A DNA stretch of 21,823 nucleotides from an uncultured Planctomycetaceae bacterium (GCA_937952455.1 CALFYU010000345.1:1-21823); one strand, 5' to 3'; numbered from the stretch's first letter, positions 8,395 through 16,164 are shown. Notes: generated from the sequence alone by a model not told the origin. Made by a program: numbers and translations.

Positions 8395-8413
8395 GACGAA
8401 GCCGTCGGTTTGG
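8395..8413. repeat. Degenerate palindromic repeat, GCCGTCGGTTTGG family, copy 1
   Basis: GACGAAGCCGTCGGTTTGG, preceded by AACCACA. It matches the tail of the repeats at 13447-13470 and 16165-16187 but lacks part of the left arm. It lies just beyond the stop of gltX, so it could end up in the gltX 3' transcript region. Confidence 0.5.
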
Positions 8414-8419
8414 AAGAAT

Positions 8420-9985
8420 CTAAGAAACACGGGCAAGCGCCAAGGCGATCCGCTTCACGCACCGCTCGCGGCCCAACAGCTCCAAACAATCAAACATCCC
8501 CGGCCCGGCTGGTTTGCCGGTGACAGCGATCCGCAGGGCGTGGATAATGCGACCCATATTTGTACTCTGTTCTTCGACAAATGCCTTCAGCGCCGTTTCC
8601 AAATTGGCCGCATCAAACGGCTCCACAGTTTCCAAAACCGACCGGAATTTTGTCAATAGCTCCACGGCGTCGTCAGTCTTGGTGATCCGCTTTTCAAACG
8701 CCTTTTCGTCGTATTGCAGGGCGTCGTCCGCTACGAAGAACTCGTCGTAATCCACGATATCGCTGAAGACCTTCAACCGGTCCGCCAAAGCAGCGATCAA
8801 TCGCCCGACAAACTGCCGCACAGCCTGGTCGGGAGGATCATTGACGTACCCGGCGGCCGTCAGATAGGGCAGGCAGGCGTCGAGCTTTTCCACGCCGGAC
8901 AACTCGCCCATCCAGTGCACCTGGTAACTGAGCAACTTGTCGGGATCCAGTCCGGCGGGGGATTTGATCACGCGGTCCAGCGTGAAATGCTCGATAATAG
9001 TTTGCCGAGACATAATCTCGGTCTTGTCGTCCAGCGACCAGCCCAGCCGAGCCAGCGCGTTGACCATCGCTTCGGGCAGGTATCCCATCCGCTCGTAGTA
9101 TTCGACCATCACCGGATCGAGTCCCGCGGAACCCTCCAATCCGATTTTGGGAAACACCTCGTCCGCCCGGTCAAACAGCCGCTTGAATTGGGGGTTGTTG
9201 CGATACTTGTCGAGTTTGCGTTTACTCAGCTTTTCCTTGGTCCCCGGAGCGGCGACATAGGGAACATGAGCAAACAGTGGCGGCGTGTGTCCCAGCGCCT
9301 CGTGAATCCGCAATTGAATGGGCGTGTTCGAGAGATGTTCCTCGGCCCGGATCACGTGCGAGATCTCCGCGTGCGCGTCGTCGATCACCGTGGCAAAATT
9401 GTATAGCGGAGTATTGTCCGCCCGCATGATCACGGGGTCAGAAATCAAGTTCGGATCGAACTCGACCCGTCCGCGAATCAAATCGTCGATCACGATCATC
9501 TCGTCGCGGGGCATCAGAAACCGCACGACATGCGGACGGTTCTCTTCCTGATATTGCTGCAATTGTGATTCGGTCAAATCCAACGACCGCCGGAGGTGCA
9601 CATATTGCCGTTTTTCCGCCTCCGCAGCGGCGCGATCGGCGGCGATTTCTTCCGGTGTCGAATAACAGAGATAGGCCAATCCCTGATCGAGCAATCGCGC
9701 GGCGGCTGCCCGATACAATTCGCCCCGCTGGGATTGAAAATAGGGGCCGTGCGGGCCGCCGACTTCGACCCCTTCGTCCCAGTCCAACCCCAGCCAGCGG
9801 AACGCGCCCAGGATCGGCCCGATGGCGGCGTCGATATTGCGCTGCTGGTCGGTGTCGTCAATCCTCAGGATGAACTGCCCGCCGTTGTGCCGCGCCCACA
9901 GCCAATTGAACAAGGCGGTCCGCATGCCGCCGATGTGCATATAACCGGTGGGACTGGGAGCGAAACGCGTGCGCACGGTGGACAT
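8420..9985 (-). CDS. gltX: Glutamyl-tRNA synthetase GltX
   Basis: Class I synthetase that charges tRNA-Glu. The 521 residues include [20 protein letters not shown] (residues 5-24, HIGG at 17-20), [10 protein letters not shown] (41-50), an anticodon and tRNA-contact core with [23 protein letters not shown] (183-205), and KEKLSKRK (250-257) as the KMSKS motif. The family usually has about 460-500 residues. The excess is largely an insertion right after KLSKR: about 39 residues separate it from [11 protein letters not shown], where typical enzymes have about ten. GlnRS is also encoded nearby, so this GluRS is probably the discriminating type for tRNA-Glu. It lies downstream of the cyclophilin gene and upstream of the HicA-like pair on the same strand. 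Confidence 0.97.
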   Translation of the reverse strand: MSTVRTRFAPSPTGYMHIGGMRTALFNWLWARHNGGQFILRIDDTDQQRNIDAAIGPILGAFRWLGLDWDEGVEVGGPHGPYFQSQRGELYRAAAARLLDQGLAYLCYSTPEEIAADRAAAEAEKRQYVHLRRSLDLTESQLQQYQEENRPHVVRFLMPRDEMIVIDDLIRGRVEFDPNLISDPVIMRADNTPLYNFATVIDDAHAEISHVIRAEEHLSNTPIQLRIHEALGHTPPLFAHVPYVAAPGTKEKLSKRKLDKYRNNPQFKRLFDRADEVFPKIGLEGSAGLDPVMVEYYERMGYLPEAMVNALARLGWSLDDKTEIMSRQTIIEHFTLDRVIKSPAGLDPDKLLSYQVHWMGELSGVEKLDACLPYLTAAGYVNDPPDQAVRQFVGRLIAALADRLKVFSDIVDYDEFFVADDALQYDEKAFEKRITKTDDAVELLTKFRSVLETVEPFDAANLETALKAFVEEQSTNMGRIIHALRIAVTGKPAGPGMFDCLELLGRERCVKRIALALARVS

Positions 9986-10153
9986 GGAACTTTCGGCCGG
10001 AAATCATGGGGAAATCGAGTGAGCTGGCAAGGCTGGCGATCATAGAAATCACGCCGCCAACCGGTCAACCCCCCAAGGCTCACCCCCCAGCGAATGGTTG
10101 CCCGAGCCGTCATCGTGATGCTCAGCCAGTGGTGGCCTGTTCGCGGCGCGTCC

Positions 10154-10579
10154 TCAGCTGACGGTCACCTTTTCCATCGTGTCCCCTTGCTGGATGGCGT
10201 CAACGACGTCTTGTCCGTCAGTGACGCGGCCGAAGACGGAGTGCTTTCCGTCCAGCCAGGGGGTTTCGACGTGCGTGATGAAAAACTGCGAGCCGTTGGT
10301 GTTCGGGCCGGAATTGGCCATGGACAACACCCCGGGGCCGTCGTGCCGCAAATCCTTGTGGAACTCATCCTCGAATTTGTAGCCAGGGCCGCCGGTGCCC
10401 GTACCTTGCGGGCAGCCGGTTTGGATCATGAAATCGTCGATCACGCGGTGAAACTTTAAGCCGTCGTAAAAGCCCTCGCCGGCCAGTTTTTCGAAGTTGC
10501 CGACGGTTTTGGGGACTTTGTCGTCATACAGTTCCAGCGTGATCGTGCCTTTGTTGGTGACGATGGTGGCGGTTTTCAT
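10154..10579 (-). CDS. Cyclophilin-type peptidyl-prolyl cis-trans isomerase
   Basis: Prolyl isomerase that helps protein folding. 141 residues from the ATG at 10579 ([20 protein letters not shown]). The catalytic core is clear: [25 protein letters not shown], with Arg45 (43-67), [16 protein letters not shown] (87-102), and the Trp and His in [13 protein letters not shown] (107-119). No signal peptide is present, so it is cytoplasmic, like PpiB. The open frame extends 15 residues upstream, but those residues lack family character. It follows the sulfatase with a 51-base gap and precedes gltX by 168 bases. Confidence 0.95.
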   Translation of the reverse strand: MKTATIVTNKGTITLELYDDKVPKTVGNFEKLAGEGFYDGLKFHRVIDDFMIQTGCPQGTGTGGPGYKFEDEFHKDLRHDGPGVLSMANSGPNTNGSQFFITHVETPWLDGKHSVFGRVTDGQDVVDAIQQGDTMEKVTVS

Positions 10580-10630
10580 GATACGTGTCCAATCCGAGTA
10601 AAAGTGATCGTTGCAAACGGGCATTGCCGG

Positions 10631-11878
10631 TTAGTTTGCCGGCCACCACGCGTTAATATTCGCGGTCAATTCCTGAACCTTTTCCGGGTTCTCCGCCGCG
10701 AGATTCTTTGTTTCATGAGGATCGGCTTGGAGGTCATAAAGCTCCACCTCCGCGTTTTCGTCCGTGGGGAGAATTAACTTCCAACGGCCCTCGATGACCC
10801 ACCGGTATAGCAGACTCGCGCGGGGGCTGTCGATGTCCGCGACGTCATGCGCGAAGATTTCGCCATGAATCGCCGTGCGATCGGTCGGTGTTCCGTTCGC
10901 CACCGGGATCAGATCGATGCCGGGCATCGATTTCGGCGGTTCCAGGCCGCACGCTTTGAGGATCGTCGGCGCCAGATCGATGCTGCTGGCCAACGTGTCA
11001 TTCTTTCCCGGAGTGATTTTGCCGGGCCAGCGAAGCATGATCGGTGTGCGGATGCCGCCGTCGTATTGCGAGCGTTTGCTCTTGGGGGCGTAACGCCCGG
11101 AATCGGTGCTCTGAATCCAGCCGTTATCGGTGACGAATACGACCAGCGTGTCGTCGGCGAGTTTGTTCTCATCCAGAAAATCCAAAAGTTCTCCGCAGGT
11201 TTCGTCAAACCACTCACACATCGCGTAATAGCGGGCGACATGAATCGAGCGGCCCGGTTTTTCGTATTTCTCCAGTAATCTCTGTGGAGGATTGTGGGGG
11301 CTGTGGGGCAGGAACGGGGCGTACCACACAAAAAACGGCTGGTCCCCCGCTTCGCGAATAAAATCGAACACCGGCTGCATCCCCTGCCGGCCGATTTTCA
11401 ATCCATCGTCACCGTGCCGTCCTCCTCTCTTTGGATCCCCGTGCGTCATCCCGGTGGTGAAGCCCCCCCGGCGGTAGTTCCCTTCCCACCATTTGCCGCT
11501 CTGGTGGCTGACGTAACCCGCTTGTTGCAATAGGCGGGGAAGCGAGGGGGCGTGTTGGATGTGCTTGAGCATCAATTGCCGATCGGTCCCCGGAGAAGGA
11601 TCGTTACCAGTGATCTTGTGCTGATGCGGATACAGCCCGGTGATCATGGTGGCCAGCGAGGGTCGGCACAGACTGGCGGGGACATAACCCCGCGTGAACA
11701 CCGCACTTTCCCTCGCCAAACGGTCCAAATGCGGGGTCTGAATGTCGGCGTGCCCCATAAACCCGAAATCGGTCCAAGCCTGGTCATCGGAAATAATCAT
11801 CACCACGTTGGGCGGTTTAGCGTCGGCAATTGCCGGAAGCGCCACAACGGCGATCAGGCTCAGGAAAAGTCGTTTCAT
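10631..11878 (-). CDS. Secreted sulfatase (type I family) with altered maturation motif
   Basis: Exported sulfatase of the alkaline-phosphatase superfamily, probably acting on sulfated polysaccharides. 415 residues from the ATG at 11878, which has GGAG about 7 bases upstream. A signal peptide covers residues 1-20 (ending AIADA). The metal site starts at NVVMIISDDQAWTDFG (24-39; Asp31, Asp32), and VVFVTDNGW carries the second Asp/Asn pair. The nucleophile region reads SLCRPSLATMITGLYPHQH (69-87): Cys71, Pro73, Ser74, but Leu75 where the C-x-P-x-R formylglycine signature has Arg. The C-terminal LYDLQADPHETKNLA is typical of the family. Whether Cys71 is converted to formylglycine is therefore open. 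It is followed closely by the cyclophilin gene. An FGE-like gene lies 8 kb away. Confidence 0.93.
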   Translation of the reverse strand: MKRLFLSLIAVVALPAIADAKPPNVVMIISDDQAWTDFGFMGHADIQTPHLDRLARESAVFTRGYVPASLCRPSLATMITGLYPHQHKITGNDPSPGTDRQLMLKHIQHAPSLPRLLQQAGYVSHQSGKWWEGNYRRGGFTTGMTHGDPKRGGRHGDDGLKIGRQGMQPVFDFIREAGDQPFFVWYAPFLPHSPHNPPQRLLEKYEKPGRSIHVARYYAMCEWFDETCGELLDFLDENKLADDTLVVFVTDNGWIQSTDSGRYAPKSKRSQYDGGIRTPIMLRWPGKITPGKNDTLASSIDLAPTILKACGLEPPKSMPGIDLIPVANGTPTDRTAIHGEIFAHDVADIDSPRASLLYRWVIEGRWKLILPTDENAEVELYDLQADPHETKNLAAENPEKVQELTANINAWWPAN

Positions 11879-11974
11879 CAACAATCTCCGCAAAAAACGG
11901 GGCTTTTACGCATGCTAACGACTCGACCGGGCGATTGCGACCGTTGACGGAGCGGGATACAACAGTAGGCGGAG

Positions 11975-12177
11975 AGAGTGGCCAGTGGTCAGTGGCCAGA
12001 ACGACATTGGCGGCGCTCTTCGGTATGTGCATGCCAACTCTGCGGTCTAAAGTCTACAGCCTAATGCCTTACCTAAAGCATCGCGGGGGAGACCTATGGT
12101 CAGACGGTGTGCGGGGTCAAGAGACCCGCGCACAACGGAGTTTTTCCTCAAGCCTGTCCCCTCACGCCTCAAGCCTA
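11975..12177 (+). repeat. Composite intergenic repeat, copy 1
   Basis: The interval begins with AGAGTGGCCAGTGG, a duplicated TCAGTGG and CCAGA, and ends with a 33-base run of CCTCAAGCCT-like units (12145-12177). The same beginning and end recur at 17839-17857 and 17915-17947; the 33-base tails differ at about four positions. In both places the element lies just upstream of a plus-strand gene. Copy 1 also has an inserted bulged hairpin (12109-12133) absent from copy 2. Confidence 0.7.
12109..12133. repeat. Hairpin GTGCGGGGTC/GACCCGCGCAC
   Basis: GTGCGGGGTC, AAGA, GACCCGCGCAC: a stem of about ten pairs with one bulged base and a 4-base loop, inside the composite intergenic repeat. It lies 60 bases before the next start codon, so it would fold in the 5' leader if transcription starts upstream. 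Confidence 0.55.
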
Positions 12178-12181
12178 ATTC

Positions 12182-12188
12182 GGGAGGT
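12182..12188 (+). promoter_or_regulatory. Ribosome binding site deciding the start of the YhdH/AcuI-type gene
   Basis: GGGAGGT lies 4 bases before the ATG at 12193. The open frame reaches back more than 350 bases, but this Shine-Dalgarno sequence and the family N-terminus fix the start at 12193. Confidence 0.75.
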
Positions 12189-12192
12189 CCCC

Positions 12193-13191
12193 ATGTCGAG
12201 CGAACCGTTCACCTGTTTGCTAGTCGACAAAGACGAAGACGGCAAAATCCGCAGCGGGATAACGCGGCGGCCAATGGCGGCGCTGCCGGAGGAGGATGTG
12301 CTGATCCGCGTGCAGTGGTCGTCGTTGAACTACAAAGATGCCCTCGCGGCGACGGGACAACCCGGGGTGGCTAAGAAATTGCCGCACGTACCCGGAATTG
12401 ATGCGGCGGGGACGGTCGTTGAATGTCACGATGGGAACTTCAAACCCGGGCAAGAGGTGATCGTCACCGGCTATGATTTAGGGGCCGGACAATGGGGCGG
12501 CTGGGCGGAGTACGTGCGTGTGCCGGCCGCATGGGTGATTCCGCTGCCCGAGGGGCTGACGTTGGAAACGGCGATGCATTACGGGACAGCGGGGTTCACG
12601 GCGGCCATGTCGGTGCAGGCAATCGTCGATCACGGACTCGAACCGGCCGGAGGCAAGATTGTCGTCACCGGTGCGACCGGCGGCGTGGGGTGCGTGGCGG
12701 TGATGTTGTTGGCCAAGTTGGGCTATCAGGTCACGGCGGTGACCGGCAAAGAAAGTCTGCACGCGCAGCTTAAGGACCTTGGCGCCACCGAAGTCGTCGG
12801 GCGGGCGGAGATTCTGGACGGGAGATGGCAGACGCTCATCTCGGCACGTTGGGAAGGGGCGGTCGATTGCGTCGGCGGGGAGATGCTGACGTCGCTCCTG
12901 CGGGCGACCGATCTGCGGGGCTGCGTCACTTGCTGCGGGTTGGTGGCCGGGCCGAAGTTGAACATGACCGTCTTCCCGTTCATCTTGCGGGGTGTAACGT
13001 TGGCCGGAATCGATTCAGGCTGGTACCCGCGACCGTTGCGTTTGAAGTTGTGGGAGAAACTCGGAGACGCGTGGCGGCTGGAAAATTTGGCGGAGATGAC
13101 TCAGACCGTTGCGTTGGCGGATGTCGAATCCTGGGTGCAGAAGATTCTGCGCGGCGAAGTCACCGGGCGGACGTTGGTGGCGGTGGGGTAA
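12193..13191 (+). CDS. YhdH/YhfP (AcuI) family zinc-independent oxidoreductase
   Basis: Medium-chain dehydrogenase/reductase of the YhdH/YhfP group; characterised members such as AcuI reduce acryloyl-CoA to propionyl-CoA with NADPH. 332 residues. Family marks are VDKDEDGKIRSG near residues 11-22, SSLNYKDALAATGQPGV (43-59), HVPGIDAAGTV (65-75), GWAEYVRVPA (103-112), MHYGTAGFTA (128-137), and the nucleotide-binding VVTGATGGVGCVAVMLLAKLGY (157-178). The C-terminus has GIDSGWYPRPLRLKLWEKLG, typical of the group. No zinc-ligand Cys set is seen. The start is set by GGGAGGT before the ATG. It is upstream of phnA on the same strand but 400 bases away, so a joint function is not implied. Actual substrate unknown. 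Confidence 0.93.
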   Translation: MSSEPFTCLLVDKDEDGKIRSGITRRPMAALPEEDVLIRVQWSSLNYKDALAATGQPGVAKKLPHVPGIDAAGTVVECHDGNFKPGQEVIVTGYDLGAGQWGGWAEYVRVPAAWVIPLPEGLTLETAMHYGTAGFTAAMSVQAIVDHGLEPAGGKIVVTGATGGVGCVAVMLLAKLGYQVTAVTGKESLHAQLKDLGATEVVGRAEILDGRWQTLISARWEGAVDCVGGEMLTSLLRATDLRGCVTCCGLVAGPKLNMTVFPFILRGVTLAGIDSGWYPRPLRLKLWEKLGDAWRLENLAEMTQTVALADVESWVQKILRGEVTGRTLVAVG

Positions 13192-13233
13192 TGCGACGCT
13201 GACGAATACGGCGTTTCTTTGAACGAAGAAGAA

Positions 13234-13260
13234 CCACGAAAAGCGCGAAATACACGAAAG
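13234..13260 (+). repeat. Triple CGAAA iteration with 9-base period
   Basis: CGAAA occurs at 13237, 13246 and 13255 in CCACGAAAAGCGCGAAA followed by TACACGAAAG. The 9-base period is exact. I recall similar 'accacgaaa...cacgaaa' strings as dispersed non-coding sequence in planctomycete genomes. Function unknown. Confidence 0.6.
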
Positions 13261-13446
13261 TAAAAGCCTCGCCTCCTAAACAGCGGAATCGCTCGGTTTG
13301 GCCGAGACGCGCAATAAAGTCAAATTGATCTCGCGTCTTTCACGGGTGAGTCAATAGCGCGGCATCATAGAAGATTGGCTTCGATGTAACATCGTACGTC
13401 TTTGGGCGGTGCCAAGGAGACGTTCATTTTGTTTGTGCGCCCACCG

Positions 13447-13470
13447 CGACGGCAGAGCCGTCGGTTTGGG
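13447..13470 (+). repeat. Palindromic repeat, CGACGGC/GCCGTCGG family, copy 2
   Basis: CGACGGC, AGA, GCCGTCG followed by GTTTGGG: a 7-bp perfect stem plus a conserved tail. The same unit is found in reverse orientation at 16165-16187, so copies lie upstream of both phnA and phnY. A degenerate copy is at 8395-8413. Confidence 0.75.
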
Positions 13471-13597
13471 TATTGTGGCGATGAGGATTGTCTTGGTTGG
13501 CTGGGGGCGTTACGGTGGTGGCTTGTTTTTTTGAGATCTTATTTCGGCGGCACGTAATGACCGCCGCTCCCTGAATTTCCCAGTGACCGAGACCCTC

Positions 13598-14854
13598 ATG
13601 ACGACCTTTGGCGACATCGCCACGCAGGAATTTTCCGTTAACGGACGCAGTTACCGGCCGCCGGCGCGGCCGATTGTGGTAATTTGCATCGACGGTTGCG
13701 CGGATGAATATCTCAGCATTTCCATCGCCAAGGGCCGCATGCCGCATGTCGCGCAAATCGCAGCGGACGGGTATCGCGGGTTGGTGCGGGGGGCGTTGCC
13801 GTCGTTCACGAATGTGAACAACGCATCCATCTGCACGGGTGTGTCGCCGGCGGTCCACGGCATCTGTGGGAACTTTTTCCTCGATCCGGATACGGGCGAG
13901 GAAGTGATGATGAACTCGGCCAAATATTTGCGGGCCGAGACGATTCTGGCCGCCGCTGCACGAGCCGGACGCAAAGTCGCCATGGTGACCGCCAAGGAAA
14001 AACTGCGGGATATCCTTTCGCACAACCTCAAGGGTATTGCCTTTTCAGCGGAGAAAGCGAACGAAGCACAAATCGCAACGCACGGCATCGACGACGTCGA
14101 GGAACTGGTCGGCGCACCCACGCCGGAGATCTATAGCGGCGAGGCGAGTTTATATGTATTGAAAGCGGGAGCGGCTCTGGTCGAGCAAGAACGGGCGGAT
14201 TTTCTGTATTTGTCGCTGACCGATTTCATGCAGCACAAGTACGATCCCTGGCAGCAGCAATCGCTCGAATTTTATGCGGGGATCGACCACGAAATCGGCC
14301 GGCTGGTCGAAGCCGGCGCGATCGTGGCAGCCACCGCCGATCACGGCATGAATGCCAAGCAGAAACCGGACGGCAGCCCCAATGTGATCTACCTCGAACC
14401 GTTGTTGGCGGAGGAATTCGACGCGAACATCAAGGTAATCTTGCCGATCACCGACCCTTACGTCGTGCATCATGGCGCGTTGGGATCGTTGGCGATGGTG
14501 CATCTGCCCGACTCGGTGCGGACCGATCCTGTCATATCCTGGCTGATGGAAATTGACGGGATCACAGAAGTTCATAGCCGCGCGTCGGCCGTTCGCAAGT
14601 TGGAACTCGCCCCCGACCGCATCGGCGATCTGGTCGTTTTATCCGGGCGCGACGTCGTACTGGGCCGCGCGCCGGAGTATCACGACCTGCAAGCGGTGGC
14701 CAGCGGACTGCGTTCGCATGGCGGACGGTACGAGGAGATGGTCCCGCTATTGGTCTCAGAGCCGTTGACCGCTGCTTATTGCCGCAAAGCGAGCGGCGAT
14801 CCCCGGAACTTCGATGTTTTCGACTTCGTCGTGAACGGGCCGCAGCCGAAGTGA
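13598..14854 (+). CDS. phnA: Phosphonoacetate hydrolase PhnA
   Basis: Alkaline-phosphatase-superfamily enzyme that cleaves the C-P bond of phosphonoacetate to acetate and phosphate, using two zinc ions. 418 residues from the ATG at 13598. The expected active site is complete: Asp32 in VVICIDGCADEYL, nucleophile Thr71 in GALPSFTNVNNASICTGV, Asp209 and His213 in LSLTDFMQHKYDPW, Asp248 and His249 in ATADHGMNAK, and His374 in LRSHGGRYEE. The KPDGSPNVIYLEPLL and TDPYVVHHGALG segments are typical of PhnA rather than nucleotide pyrophosphatases. A GTG 15 bases upstream is an alternative start. There is no signal peptide, so it is cytoplasmic. phnY, whose product is this enzyme's substrate, lies 1.5 kb downstream on the same strand, a strong support for the call. 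Confidence 0.95.
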   Translation: MTTFGDIATQEFSVNGRSYRPPARPIVVICIDGCADEYLSISIAKGRMPHVAQIAADGYRGLVRGALPSFTNVNNASICTGVSPAVHGICGNFFLDPDTGEEVMMNSAKYLRAETILAAAARAGRKVAMVTAKEKLRDILSHNLKGIAFSAEKANEAQIATHGIDDVEELVGAPTPEIYSGEASLYVLKAGAALVEQERADFLYLSLTDFMQHKYDPWQQQSLEFYAGIDHEIGRLVEAGAIVAATADHGMNAKQKPDGSPNVIYLEPLLAEEFDANIKVILPITDPYVVHHGALGSLAMVHLPDSVRTDPVISWLMEIDGITEVHSRASAVRKLELAPDRIGDLVVLSGRDVVLGRAPEYHDLQAVASGLRSHGGRYEEMVPLLVSEPLTAAYCRKASGDPRNFDVFDFVVNGPQPK

Positions 14855-14861
14855 ACATATA

Positions 14862-14882
14862 GGGGCCGCTGTGCGGACCAAA
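14862..14882 (+). repeat. Palindromic repeat, GTCCGC/GCGGAC family, left copy
   Basis: GGGGCCGCTGTGCGGACCAA, eight bases after the phnA stop. Its core GCCGCTGTGCGGACC is an imperfect hairpin and the reverse complement of the element at 14956-14972, so the two form an inverted pair about 110 bases across. Confidence 0.65.
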
Positions 14883-14955
14883 ACCCGCGCTGCTTTGCAG
14901 AAAAACTTCACATGATATTCGACAGATGTTGTGGACAATAAATGCCAAACGCCAC

Positions 14956-14986
14956 GGTCCGCACAGCGGACCCTACGGGGCGTAGG
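14956..14986. repeat. Palindromic repeat, GTCCGC/GCGGAC family, right copy, plus adjacent hairpin
   Basis: GGTCCGC, ACA, GCGGACC (14956-14972) is a perfect 7-bp hairpin. It is followed at once by CCTAC, GGGGC, GTAGG (14972-14986), a second 5-bp hairpin. With the copy at 14862 it forms a REPIN-like inverted pair between phnA and the CBM9-like gene. It may also end the phnA transcript. Confidence 0.65.
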
Positions 14987-15087
14987 CTGTCGAGTTTGGG
15001 GGGAACAAGTGTTACAATGCCGATGCGGGGTGTGTGTCCAGCGCGGGGCCGGTGATTGCCTTTCGGAAACCTAGGAGTGGCGGAGTG

Positions 15088-16068
15088 ATGAGAGTTCGAT
15101 CGTATCGAGTACACGGCATCTGCCTTTGGGCGTTGTCATTGGTGTTGGGGACGGCGGTGACTACCGCGGCGGCGCCGCCTTCGGAGATCAAGATCGACGG
15201 TCAATTCGGCGATTGGGCCGACTTGCCGACATACACAGATCCCGCGAACGACACACACGATACGGACGGAGAAACAAAGGACTATAAGCCGAAATCGGTC
15301 CGTCATCCGGATGCAGACTTGATCGAATTCAAATTCACGCACGATGCGGAAAACCTCTACGCGTATTTCAAGACGACCGGGCGGTTCGGCCGCACGATGC
15401 GCGGACTGAGGGACGACACGCCGTCCGGCCGCCGCCGACTCCGCGGCCGCGGGGGGGCAAATGCCAAACAAACGCCCAAGGCCGGACGCTATTACGCGAT
15501 TCTGACGATCGACGTCGACAACAACGACGAGACGGGATACTGGCTGCACGAAGGGGGCTACTATCCGACGACTCGGGGCTACGACGTAAACTGCGAAGTC
15601 GAATGGTACAACGGCGAATTCAACGCTGCTCCCTATTTAAACCACTGCTGTCTGGACGAGGAGGAACTGCAGGTCGCGTTTAAGGAGCAATCCGGCGGGA
15701 AGTATCAAAAAGGCAAGGACGGTCCCTATCCGTCCGGGTTCATGCGGCTCAAGCCGGGAACCTACGAACATTACACGCAATGGGTCTATCACAAGGACGG
15801 CACGATAACGTTTGTGCTGGATAAAGGACCGGTCGTACAGGGAATCGTGACTGGCGCAATTTCTCGTGATGAGCATCAGGCCGAGATCTGCTTTCCCATG
15901 AAGGGTTTTCTGGTCGACGAAAATGGAGAACCGATCGTCAAATTGGGCCGCACTTTCGACATTTCGTGTGCCACAGAAGCCAGCGGTGAGTTTTCACCGT
16001 ACGGCGAATGGGCGTCCGACACCGCGGACCCGATCGAATGCTATGTGTTGGAACCGCCCGGGAAATAG
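15088..16068 (+). CDS. Secreted CBM9-like beta-sandwich protein, function unknown
   Basis: A 326-residue exported protein. A signal peptide covers about residues 1-28 (basic MRVRSYR, hydrophobic core, cleavage near TTAAA). The mature start SEIKIDGQFGDWADLPTYTD (32-51) is the typical opening of CBM9/DOMON-like carbohydrate- or ligand-binding sandwiches. AENLYAYFKTTG (87-98) and LTIDVDNNDETGYW (139-152), an Asp-rich loop that could bind calcium, also fit that fold. An insert with a basic patch (SGRRRLRGRGG, 113-123) is unusual. Several Cys occur, including adjacent ones in LNHCCLDEEE. The ATG at 15088 has GGAG 3 bases upstream; an upstream GTG is rejected. It lies between phnA and phnY on the same strand, but neither the ligand nor a link to phosphonates can be shown from sequence. 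Confidence 0.82.
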   Translation: MRVRSYRVHGICLWALSLVLGTAVTTAAAPPSEIKIDGQFGDWADLPTYTDPANDTHDTDGETKDYKPKSVRHPDADLIEFKFTHDAENLYAYFKTTGRFGRTMRGLRDDTPSGRRRLRGRGGANAKQTPKAGRYYAILTIDVDNNDETGYWLHEGGYYPTTRGYDVNCEVEWYNGEFNAAPYLNHCCLDEEELQVAFKEQSGGKYQKGKDGPYPSGFMRLKPGTYEHYTQWVYHKDGTITFVLDKGPVVQGIVTGAISRDEHQAEICFPMKGFLVDENGEPIVKLGRTFDISCATEASGEFSPYGEWASDTADPIECYVLEPPGK

Positions 16069-16112
16069 CCCAGCGCGGTCGAGCCGCAACAATAACGACG
16101 TTGTTATTTAGC

Positions 16113-16141
16113 CACAGATGAAACACGGATAGAACACAGAT
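16113..16141 (+). repeat. Triple CACAGAT iteration with 11-base period
   Basis: CACAGAT at 16113, CACGGAT at 16124 and CACAGAT at 16135, an exact 11-base period (about one helical turn). I recall strings of the type 'gccacagatgaacacagat' as dispersed sequence in several bacterial phyla, of unknown role. Confidence 0.6.
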
Positions 16142-16164
16142 TTTCAGTCATGGAAACTCAAGGT

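Larger units (their letters stand above)
11879..12192. other. Gene-free interval between divergent sulfatase and YhdH/AcuI-type genes
   Basis: Divergent promoter region of 314 bases. I see no coding signal. It holds a composite repeat: AGAGTGGCCAGTGG...CCAGA at 11975-12000, a GTGCGGGGTC/GACCCGCGCAC hairpin at 12109-12133 and a CCTCAAGCCT-type run at 12145-12177. A strong ribosome binding site for the next gene lies at 12182-12188. Confidence 0.7.
13192..13597. other. Gene-free interval before phnA, with repeats
   Basis: A 406-base interval without a believable gene. It holds a triple CGAAA iteration at 13234-13260, an imperfect inverted repeat with AGACGCG at 13305-13311 and CGCGTCT at 13332-13338 (20-base loop, then TT), which might end the upstream transcript, and a GCCGTCGG palindrome at 13447-13470. 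The phnA promoter presumably lies in the last 120 bases, but I could not assign a box with confidence. Confidence 0.6.

Noticed and set aside
8714..9406. Plus-strand open frame of 230 codons
   Set aside because: Antisense to gltX, no recognisable domain.
13424..14121. Minus-strand frames over the phnA start
   Set aside because: They overlap the PhnA active-site coding region and the repeat ahead of it; composition is that of a shadow.
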